Source: a virus. From it: 20,450 nucleotides of DNA. Shown here one piece after another: positions 15,041 through 20,450 of the stretch. A program made the translations under genes and the position numbers. The number at the start of each line of letters is the position of its first letter. Positions within the stretch are counted from its first letter, which is position 1. The stretch covers positions 1 to 20,450 of IMG/VR virus record IMGVR_UViG_3300030060_000108; one strand, 5' to 3'. The notes under the pieces are model-generated. The model searched no databases and was not told where the DNA came from. It saw nothing but the letters and a program-made list of their open reading frames with translations.

Positions 15041-15684
15041 TATGTTACTCCATATAATTTAAATGTTCCCGCATCTATATCACCCGATGCAAATTTAAAT
15101 CTAATTCTTGTAATTGCAGTAGTTGTATTAATATACCCAGTGGCAAATTCATTTATTGCGTAATTATTATGTGTGTAACCATGAGCACGGCTAAAAAAAT
15201 GTTTTACAAATGTAGTGTTACTTGGATCAAATAATTGTAAAATCCCTGCACAACTTTGATCATTATCATTACCTATTGTTCCAGTTAATGTTTGAAAAGA
15301 TGTTGCTTGTCCTTGATCGTCTGCTGTTTTATATCCAGGCCCATCAGTATTTGCACTTTCATCTTGTGCTGATCTAAAAAATGTTGAAGTAATAGTTTGA
15401 TTATAATTTGTATTTGTGCCTGTATCAAATTGACAAGTAAATTTTGTACTGTCTGTTGCTGGATGAACATCTGTAAAATGCACTTGGTATTCTTTGTAAG
15501 TAGAATCTATGCCACTAGTTATATCAATAGTTCCAGAACTACTAGCTGTAGTTGTAGATATCAACACCAAACTACCCCCAACATCCCCTGTCTCTAGACC
15601 ATTATTATTAGAGTTAAACTTGATTGCCTTGCTTGCAGCAGGCGTTACGTTTATGCTATTGAAGTCAACCTTAGAGAGTGCCAT
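15040..15684 (-). CDS. Paralogous fibre-region structural protein, block 1 gene 1
   Basis: This 214-residue paralog has the MAL-type leader (MALSKVDFNSINVTPAASKA), then GSLVLISTTTASSSGTIDIT, DSTYKEYQVHFTDVHPATD, IGNDNDQSCAG, LFDPSNTTFVKHFFSRA, YINTTTAITRIRFKFASGD and the ending FKLYGVT. The LFDPSNTTF and FTD-x-HPAT features pair it with 11887-12489. It begins 3 bases after the stop of the 58-residue gene. The role is probably structural, at or near the fibres; no catalytic motif is visible. Confidence 0.7.
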   Translation of the reverse strand: MALSKVDFNSINVTPAASKAIKFNSNNNGLETGDVGGSLVLISTTTASSSGTIDITSGIDSTYKEYQVHFTDVHPATDSTKFTCQFDTGTNTNYNQTITSTFFRSAQDESANTDGPGYKTADDQGQATSFQTLTGTIGNDNDQSCAGILQLFDPSNTTFVKHFFSRAHGYTHNNYAINEFATGYINTTTAITRIRFKFASGDIDAGTFKLYGVT

Positions 15685-15687
15685 GGG

Positions 15688-15864
15688 TTAGGCCTCTGGG
15701 TCAATAATAGTTTTACCATCTGCTATCCATTTAAGAATAAATTGATAATCTGTGTTGTCTTCTACTAATGGTATGGATTTTTTAAAGTTAGAATTTACAT
15801 AAGTTATGTCATAACTTGCTACTTCTCCTTCAAAATATATTTTTGTTATTTTATCTATTTCCAT
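15688..15864 (-). CDS. 58-residue small protein beside fibre gene, possible chaperone
   Basis: A short frame (ATG 15864-15862, TAA 15690-15688) encodes MEIDKITKIYFEGEVASYDI, TYVNSNFKKSIPLVEDNTDY and QFILKWIADGKTIIDPEA. It fills the only gap between the fibre gene and the first three-gene block, with 2 bases to the former and 3 to the latter. The ending WIADG-TI-PEA resembles the WIA-x-GNTPEP endings common in small phage genes beside tail fibres (XkdW-like). The protein is soluble-looking. A role in fibre assembly is suggested by position and ending only. Confidence 0.7.
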   Translation of the reverse strand: MEIDKITKIYFEGEVASYDITYVNSNFKKSIPLVEDNTDYQFILKWIADGKTIIDPEA

Positions 15865-15866
15865 AA

Positions 15867-17240
15867 TTATAACTCCGCACTAAATGCAACGTATCCACTT
15901 GCACTATTAAATCTTGTTCTACCAGCATGACCAGCAGTTGAACTTACGTTTGAATCTGTGTATAAATGTGCTGAATCAATATTTGATGTATTTAAAGAAA
16001 AATCATTAAATTCATCGTTATCTGAATTTCTATTAACATTATAATAATTTGTCCCTGTTGCTGATTCTAATGATGGATTGGTTCTCATAGAAGTTGGAAA
16101 TTCTAACATTGTAAACACAGCACTAGAAGTATAATAAGCCGCTGCTCCAATACTTCCACTAGTACCATTAGGATTTATTCTATAATAATATCTTTGACAT
16201 TTTTTTAAATTTACATCAACAGGCAAGAACTCAAAATTTGTTGCTGTTGTTCCAACTTCTAATTGTACTCCAGTAACATACCATTCGTTTGATGTGCTAT
16301 CTGCAAGGTTGACTTGACCTACTGCATTGTTGGCACTTGTATTAGATTCCCAAGATGTTGCTAAAGTTCCAGATGTATAATTTGATCCAGCACCTAACCA
16401 AAAATAAAGTTGCAAACTTGTTCCATTATCATTTGTTAACGCACCAGTAGTATCTCCATCAAAAGTTATAGTTTTCTTTTCCCAAGTATCAGCAGAAGAT
16501 ATTGTATAAGATTTTGAAGTTGATCTTGTATTATCTGCATCTCTAAGTCTTGCAATATAAGTTCCAGTTTTATTTGATTTAACCCAAAAAGATAAAGTTG
16601 TACTTTCAGCAGATGATGTGCCTTTTTTTAAATACTGTAAATTTTGACCTTCTATTTTTTGTGTAATATAAATATAATCACTTGCTGCTGGAGAAGCATC
16701 AGCAGTTGTGCAATCCATTTTTAAAGAAGTTGCAAAACCTTGACCAGTAGGAACATCAGTTGATTGAGATTGTGTCCAAGTTCCTTGACTGCTTATTTCT
16801 TGTTTAAATCTGTCTACTGTTTCATAAGAACTTCCAGTAAGTGATGATGCAGAAGTTCCTCTTTGAGCAATGCTCATATCTCCATTGATGACGATGTTTC
16901 TAAAATTATTATTAAAAATTTGAGATTGGGAATTTTCTGATAACATAGCATTTGTAATACTGTTTGTTACAGGGGTTACAGTTTGTAATGCTCTACCTAA
17001 AAATACACAGTACATCGTATCTGTCGAAGCTGTAGCCGCAGATAGTGTCAACGCTGTGCCCGTAGCAGTATATGCTTTACCAGATCCAGGTTGCTGTCTT
17101 ACGTTATTTACAAATAAAGCTATTTCGTTTTCATTTGTTACTGCGTGATCTAGAGTATAGGAGGTAGTCGCACTCGTAGAAAACTCTTGAGTAGCAAATG
17201 AAGTAAATGATTCTGTAGGTTGATTTCCAATATAGGCCAT
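15867..17240 (-). CDS. Tail fibre protein with carbohydrate-binding-like module
   Basis: This 457-residue protein is modular. Residues 1-90 form an anchor module (MAYIGNQPTESFTSFATQEF, NEIALFVNNVRQQPGSGKAY, MYCVFLGRALQTVTP). A linker follows (NSITNAMLSENSQSQIFN). Residues about 115-325 resemble a CBM-type beta-sandwich as seen in phage fibres: NIVINGDMSIAQRGTS, ETVDRFK, YLKKGTSSAESTTLSFWVKS, WEKKTITFDGDTTGAL, YVTGVQLEVGTTATNFEFLP. After KKCQRYYYRINPNGTSG comes a distal domain to the end. The module probably binds host surface glycans. Anchor DNA is GC-richer (about 40% for 16981-17220 by hand) than distal DNA. The Shine-Dalgarno GGAGATA lies inside the end of the preceding gene. Confidence 0.8.
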   Translation of the reverse strand: MAYIGNQPTESFTSFATQEFSTSATTSYTLDHAVTNENEIALFVNNVRQQPGSGKAYTATGTALTLSAATASTDTMYCVFLGRALQTVTPVTNSITNAMLSENSQSQIFNNNFRNIVINGDMSIAQRGTSASSLTGSSYETVDRFKQEISSQGTWTQSQSTDVPTGQGFATSLKMDCTTADASPAASDYIYITQKIEGQNLQYLKKGTSSAESTTLSFWVKSNKTGTYIARLRDADNTRSTSKSYTISSADTWEKKTITFDGDTTGALTNDNGTSLQLYFWLGAGSNYTSGTLATSWESNTSANNAVGQVNLADSTSNEWYVTGVQLEVGTTATNFEFLPVDVNLKKCQRYYYRINPNGTSGSIGAAAYYTSSAVFTMLEFPTSMRTNPSLESATGTNYYNVNRNSDNDEFNDFSLNTSNIDSAHLYTDSNVSSTAGHAGRTRFNSASGYVAFSAEL

Positions 17241-17241
17241 C

Positions 17242-17607
17242 TTACGTTATCTCCATTATAGACAATGTGCCTGATAGTTTATCTGCAACTGAGCAATCAA
17301 CTTGAATTTTATCTCCTGCTTCAAGAACTACCTTACCACCAGATAATATTTCAAGTGAACTGCCTGTTGGTATATTTACATCCTTAATTAAAAATGATGT
17401 ACCATTTGCAACATTATTAGCACCTCCTCTACTTGATGTTGTACTAACAAGTTCTACTTCTGCAGTTACTGCAGTTGTATTAATGTTAGACAATACCAAA
17501 CCTAGCACAACTGTTGTTGTACTTGAAGCTACTGTATACATTACATATGGCGTACCAGCGGAAGCAGGTTCTGCTGCAAAGGTTACTACCTTAAAAGTAT
17601 TTGCCAT
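17242..17607 (-). CDS. Small beta-rich virion structural protein
   Basis: This 121-residue protein (MANTFKVVTFAAEPASAGTP) is composed of alternating hydrophobic and polar beta-type stretches (TTTVVLGLVLSNINTTAVTA, VELVSTTSSRGGANN), then IPTGSSLEILSGGKVVLEAG, DKIQVDCSVADK and a final LSIMEIT. The PxGSSLE-G-K-VLEAGD segment is one I associate with small Ig-like or beta-sandwich structural genes in cyanophages and other marine phages. It is the first gene after the predicted promoter and has the best Shine-Dalgarno in the window, so it may be made in many copies. A decoration or fibre-collar role is possible but unproven. Confidence 0.65.
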   Translation of the reverse strand: MANTFKVVTFAAEPASAGTPYVMYTVASSTTTVVLGLVLSNINTTAVTAEVELVSTTSSRGGANNVANGTSFLIKDVNIPTGSSLEILSGGKVVLEAGDKIQVDCSVADKLSGTLSIMEIT

Positions 17608-17613
17608 TTATTT

Positions 17614-17619
17614 CCTCCT
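17614..17619 (-). promoter_or_regulatory. Strong ribosome binding site
   Basis: The minus strand reads AGGAGG, a full Shine-Dalgarno core, 6 bases before the ATG at 17607-17605. It is among the longest matches in the window and supports this start and high translation of the small beta-rich structural protein. Confidence 0.8.
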
Positions 17620-17633
17620 ATTTACTTATATAT

Positions 17634-17661
17634 ATTATATCGTTAATTTTTTAAAAGTCAA
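17634..17661 (-). promoter_or_regulatory. Sigma70-type promoter upstream of the fibre/lysis operon
   Basis: On the minus strand, TTGACT (17661-17656) is separated by 16 bases from TATAAT (17639-17634). The -35 matches consensus at 5 of 6 positions and the -10 at 6 of 6. It lies in a 60-base gap between the fibre stop at 17668 and the ATG at 17607, the largest intergenic gap in the window. Transcription would start near 17627, giving a leader of about 20 bases that contains the AGGAGG site. It would drive expression of 17607 and downstream genes separately from the upstream structural genes. The surrounding DNA is very AT-rich, which raises the chance of accidental matches. Confidence 0.6.
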
Positions 17662-17667
17662 TGATTA

Positions 17668-18738
17668 TTATCCAAGAGCAATTGCAAGAGCTGTTGGATC
17701 AGTTGTACTAAATCCTGCACTTGATAAATATGTTTTAACATCTGATAGTGCTACTTGTTTCATAGTACCATTGTCATTTGTAACTACTCTATCTGCATCT
17801 ACTAAAGTTGTAGAACTAGCTGCTGTATCACCATCCATTATATTTATTTCAGCAGCTGTAGACGTTACTCCGTCTAGAATATTTAATTCAGCAGCTGTGG
17901 ATGTTACTCCATCTAAAATATTTAATTCAGCAGCCGTAGATGTTACTCCATCTAAAATATTTAATTCAGCTGTAGTAACTGTCGCACCATCTAATATTTC
18001 TAATTCTGCCTCTGATATACCTGCAGATCCAATAGTTACTGTTCCTGCAAAAGTTACATTAGCACCACTAAATGTCATAGCAGTTGTAGGTGTAGATCCT
18101 GATTTAATTACAAGTTCACCACTAGAATTTGTTAAACTACCAAAAGTTGTACCATCATCTTTAAGTGTGACATCTGCTCCACCAGCATCTAAAATAATAT
18201 CAGCACCAGCATCTAACGTAATATTACTAGAGTTGTCTATTTCTGCAATAACTGGTGTAGTTAAAGTTTTATTAGTTAATGTAGATGTAGAGGCATCTGA
18301 TACTAAAGTTGAATCACCACCAGTACTTGGAATTGTTAAAACATTACTAGCACTTTCTGAGTGTGGTGCAGCTTTAATTTGCTGACCATGTGAATTATTT
18401 TCACAATTAAATTGAATAGTACCTTGATTTGTATTACCTTTAACAGTTACATGACCTGTACCATTTGGTGCTAATTCTATATCTGCATTTGATGTAGTAA
18501 CAATATCTTGACCATTCATATCAAGATTGCCACCTAATTGTGGAGATGTATCTTCTACAACATTTGATATTTCAGAACCTGATACAAGACCTGCTGTTAA
18601 TGTGGACCTTGTAATTTTTTTAAGTCCACCACCTGAAGTATCTACTGCTAATAGTACATCATCTCCAGCTACTGTAGATATTTCAGATAAACTTCCTGCA
18701 GCAATTGAATTAAAGTTTGTACCATCTGCAACTAAAAT
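17668..18738 (-). CDS. Tail fibre, C-terminal part (separated by a frameshift)
   Basis: This frame is open from 18738 to the TAA at 17668 (about 356 residues); its first ATG is only at 18519. The sequence before that ATG is clearly fibre-like (VADGTNFNSIAAGSLSEIST, VAGDDVLLAVDTSGGG, SEISNVVEDTSPQLGGNL), so it belongs to the protein begun at 19444 and the ATG is not the true start. It contains DMNGQDIVTTSNADIELAPN, then TSTLTNKTLTTPVIAEIDNS, then four tandem TAAELNILDGVTS-type repeats, and ends FSTTDPTALAIALG. The continuous protein would be about 590 residues. Such repeats form trimeric beta-rich fibre shafts. One base must be skipped or removed near 18734-18737 to join the parts. Confidence 0.75.
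   Translation of the reverse strand: MLVADGTNFNSIAAGSLSEISTVAGDDVLLAVDTSGGGLKKITRSTLTAGLVSGSEISNVVEDTSPQLGGNLDMNGQDIVTTSNADIELAPNGTGHVTVKGNTNQGTIQFNCENNSHGQQIKAAPHSESASNVLTIPSTGGDSTLVSDASTSTLTNKTLTTPVIAEIDNSSNITLDAGADIILDAGGADVTLKDDGTTFGSLTNSSGELVIKSGSTPTTAMTFSGANVTFAGTVTIGSAGISEAELEILDGATVTTAELNILDGVTSTAAELNILDGVTSTAAELNILDGVTSTAAEINIMDGDTAASSTTLVDADRVVTNDNGTMKQVALSDVKTYLSSAGFSTTDPTALAIALG
17851..18006 (-). repeat. 39-bp coding tandem repeat in the tail fibre
   Basis: Four consecutive 39-bp units start at 17851, 17890, 17929 and 17968. The first three are nearly identical; the fourth is more diverged. Each encodes 13 residues of the form AAELNILDGVTST. Two related units occur in the N-terminal part near 18801-18856, and the degenerate AAEINIMDGDT follows after the last. 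These are shaft repeats of a fibre and could expand or contract by slippage or recombination. Confidence 0.85.
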
Positions 18739-19444
18739 CTACTATTACTGCTTTAGATGCACTTACAGTTCCAGCTGTAATTCCATCAACTAAATTTAAT
18801 TCTGAAGCTGTCGAAGTAACACCATCTAAGATATTTAGTTCTGCAGCTGTTGAAGTTATATTAGTTCCCCCAATATCTAGAGTAGTCATAGATACTTCAC
18901 CTGCAACTGTTAATACTCCATCAGCAAGTGTTAGTAAATCTGTATCTGAAGTATGCCCTATAGTTGCACCATTAATATTTATATTATCAATCACAGCCTG
19001 TGTTATAGCACTATTAGTACCAAGGGTAGCCCCATCTACCGTACCACCGTTTATATCGGCTGTATCGGCCACTAAAGCATCAATATTTGCTGTACCATCA
19101 ATAAATAGATCTTTAAACTCAAGAGAGGAAGTTCCTAAGTCTATATCACTATCTGTAATAGGTACTATAGCACCATCTTGTATTCTTAACTGCTGTACAG
19201 CAGCTGAAGATACCTCTACATAAAATTCTAAATGATTATTACTTGTATCAACAAGTATTTTATTTAAAGCATCACTATCTCTAAGAGTAGTTACAGGTCC
19301 ACCATCACCCGCAGTACCATCATGCGTGTGTCCTGTAGATGCATTAAACGCTGCTAATAACTGGTTAAACTCATCATTAGAATGAGCAGCCGTTATAGTA
19401 TCGCCTGATGTAAATGTTGATTGTCGTGCTGAATAGCCTGCCAT
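18710..19444 (-). CDS. Tail fibre, N-terminal part (ends at a frameshift)
   Basis: The 244-residue frame starts MAGYSARQSTFTSGDTITAA and continues HSNDEFNQLLAAFNASTGHT, HDGTAGDGGPV. This is a fibre anchor module common in marine phages. It carries His39-x-His41, a pair resembling HxH metal-binding sites of trimeric fibres. Then come IDLGTSSLEFKDLFIDGTAN, LDIGGTNITSTAAELNILDG and VTSTASELNLVDGITAG. After ASKAVIVD the frame runs into FSCRWYKL and stops, while the next frame supplies the expected fibre sequence. Residues after about 235 are therefore probably not native. The start overlaps the nozzle-like gene stop (TAATG), preceded by AGGAGGAAGGAG. Confidence 0.75.
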   Translation of the reverse strand: MAGYSARQSTFTSGDTITAAHSNDEFNQLLAAFNASTGHTHDGTAGDGGPVTTLRDSDALNKILVDTSNNHLEFYVEVSSAAVQQLRIQDGAIVPITDSDIDLGTSSLEFKDLFIDGTANIDALVADTADINGGTVDGATLGTNSAITQAVIDNININGATIGHTSDTDLLTLADGVLTVAGEVSMTTLDIGGTNITSTAAELNILDGVTSTASELNLVDGITAGTVSASKAVIVDFSCRWYKL

Positions 19445-20450
19445 TATCTCCTTCCTCCTGGGGTAAATTCTAATTGAAAGCCTTTAATTGAAAATGCATT
19501 AGAACTACTTTGATCATCTATTTTAAGTGCAACTGCAAATCCTGAACCTTCTACTGATTGTCTAATTAAAGGTATTCCAGATGCATCATAGGTAGCATTA
19601 TCATATAAAGCTACTCCATAAACTGCTGCACCACCTCCTGATACTATTGATATTTTATCTGGCTGTGGTGTATTTTGATCATCATAATCATATCTAACTG
19701 CTAAATCTGCTTGAACTGCTGTTCCTTCTCCTTCATAGTTTAAATTAACTCTTTGCATATATTTTCTAACACCTGGATCTCCCATTACCATATCTGGAGA
19801 TCTAAATACTGCTAATATAGTTTCATTAGTAGCACCATTAGCAAATGTATTACCAGTTTCCATTTTATAAATATAGCCATCAAAACCACCAAATACTTGT
19901 GTTTCAACACCACTAATAAAATCAGAGTCTGTTGAGGATGGTTTAATACCTATTATATCTGAATATTCAAAACCAATTGACTGTGTATTTGGATTAGTTT
20001 TTAATACTCCTATAATTCCTTTTGATGAACCTTGTGATCCACTAGTTACAGGATAAAATAATCTATATTGAGATTTATCTCTAATAACTAGAGATGATAT
20101 TCTATTTAATCCTATATCATCAATTCTAGATTGTATTTGTCTAGATATAGAACCTAGTTCAACGTCACCAATTCTAGCCGTACCAGCAATAGTTCTTAAA
20201 CCATCTGGTGCTAAAAATATAACATCACCACCAATCTCTTGAATACTACCACCATCTCGACAACCTATATTTCTTGTAACTTCTTGTACTGCAAAATTAC
20301 TAGATGATGTTCCTGTTAATTTATAAATTCTATCTGCACAAAATATAATTAATTCATTTCTAAATACTTTCATTCCAACTACAGCAGAGTCAACTTTAAA
20401 TGATCCTGCCCCACTACCAGTTGTAAAATTATCTTCTGCAAATGGTACAC
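19444..20450 (-). CDS. Tail nozzle / DNA-stabilisation-like beta-propeller protein, partial
   Basis: The frame is open through the window edge (VPFAEDNFTTGSGAGSFKVD precedes the internal Met at 20373), so the N-terminus is missing and 335 residues are visible. Motifs include VFRNELIIFCADRIYKLTG, GCRDGGSIQEIGGDVIFLAP, DGLRTIAGTARIGDVELGSI, SSLVIRDKSQYRLFYP and FGGFDGYIYKMETG. Repeated sheet-like units with internal DG-x-I/Y are typical of propeller-fold tail proteins in short-tailed phages (nozzle, T7 gp12 or P22 gp10 roles), which form the lower tail and hold fibres. The fibre gene follows directly, which fits. The specific family is not certain. Confidence 0.65.
   Translation of the reverse strand, partial: VPFAEDNFTTGSGAGSFKVDSAVVGMKVFRNELIIFCADRIYKLTGTSSSNFAVQEVTRNIGCRDGGSIQEIGGDVIFLAPDGLRTIAGTARIGDVELGSISRQIQSRIDDIGLNRISSLVIRDKSQYRLFYPVTSGSQGSSKGIIGVLKTNPNTQSIGFEYSDIIGIKPSSTDSDFISGVETQVFGGFDGYIYKMETGNTFANGATNETILAVFRSPDMVMGDPGVRKYMQRVNLNYEGEGTAVQADLAVRYDYDDQNTPQPDKISIVSGGGAAVYGVALYDNATYDASGIPLIRQSVEGSGFAVALKIDDQSSSNAFSIKGFQLEFTPGGRR

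Larger units (their letters stand above)
13710..15684 (-). repeat. Three-gene paralog block 1 (MAL-type leaders)
   Basis: Three coupled paralogous genes in transcription order 15684-15040, 15040-14369, 14369-13710. They correspond one to one with block 2 (12489-10650) by sequence signatures: LFDPSNTTF in first genes, IKLYGIKDS ends in second genes, and FIKKLTASS with FNN-x-H in third genes. All use a MALxKxxxNSxxVTxAAxxA leader. The correspondence in the same order suggests a duplicated cassette. Confidence 0.7.

Noticed and set aside
14446-15470. Shorter minus-strand frames overlapping the first paralog block (14446-14631 and 15285-15470)
   Set aside because: Both lie fully inside paralog genes in another frame and encode Gln/Ile-rich sequence typical of out-of-frame AT-rich DNA.
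17620-17670. Rho-independent terminator after the fibre stop
   Set aside because: The gap is AT-rich but has no GC-containing hairpin followed by a T run; promoter elements explain it better.
17851-18006. Regular 39-bp repeats as a possible CRISPR array
   Set aside because: Units are contiguous with no spacers, in frame, and encode the well-known ELNILDGVTST fibre repeats.
17483-18385. 300-codon open frame on the + strand
   Set aside because: It is antisense to the fibre and the small structural gene, crosses the promoter gap, and its repetitive sequence is only the reverse reading of the 39-bp fibre repeats. No ribosome binding site supports it.
18717-19223. 168-codon open frame on the + strand
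   Set aside because: It is antisense to the fibre N-terminal part and rich in low-information Ser/Val/Ile residues; all supported genes run on the minus strand.

Overview
The window looks like the structural and lysis half of a tailed-phage genome from a low-GC marine bacterium. Every credible gene lies on the minus strand, so transcription runs from position 20450 towards 1. Genes are packed with almost no intergenic DNA, and ten junctions have the form TAATG. Base composition is strongly AT-rich, about 30% GC by eye. The fibre N-termini, tail chaperone-like genes and small envelope genes resemble, from memory and not from a search, phages of SAR11-type (Pelagibacter) bacteria from marine viromes. 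A short-tailed (podovirus-like) virion is the best guess: there is a beta-propeller or nozzle-like protein, a 1233-residue ejection-protein candidate, and no visible tape-measure or sheath gene. Host and morphotype are inference.

Layout in transcription order. (1) 20450-19444: a nozzle/DNA-stabilisation-like protein cut by the window edge. (2) 19444-17668: a repeat-rich tail fibre split by a one-base frameshift at 18734-18737. (3) 17661-17634: the one convincing sigma70-type promoter, followed by a strong Shine-Dalgarno. (4) 17607-10650: a receptor-binding region with a small beta-rich structural protein, a fibre with a carbohydrate-binding-like module, a 58-residue small gene, a block of three paralogous proteins, a C1q-like fibre, a 109-residue protein, and a second block of three paralogs. 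(5) 10631-10219: a tail-assembly-chaperone-like gene and a 41-residue very basic gene. (6) 10219-3307: five probable internal virion/ejection proteins. (7) 3284-2483: lysozyme-like endolysin, XhlA-like membrane protein and a 34-residue membrane protein. (8) 2471-1: a cassette of small coiled-coil, membrane, secreted and lipoprotein genes that probably act in the cell envelope; the last is cut by the window edge.

The most notable observation is in the receptor-binding region. The two three-gene blocks (15684-13710 and 12489-10650) match gene by gene in the same order. First genes share LFDPSNTTF and an FTD-x-HP signature, second genes share an IN-x-H signature and the ending LYGIKDS, and third genes share FIKKLTASS and FNN-x-H. 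Each block, however, uses its own kind of N-terminus. This suggests duplication of a three-gene fibre cassette with exchange of the anchor module. The first two fibre anchors are also GC-richer than their distal parts, which fits modular recombination. No RNA gene, CRISPR array, integrase, transposase or reverse transcriptase was seen, and no stretch of 300 bases lacks a gene.
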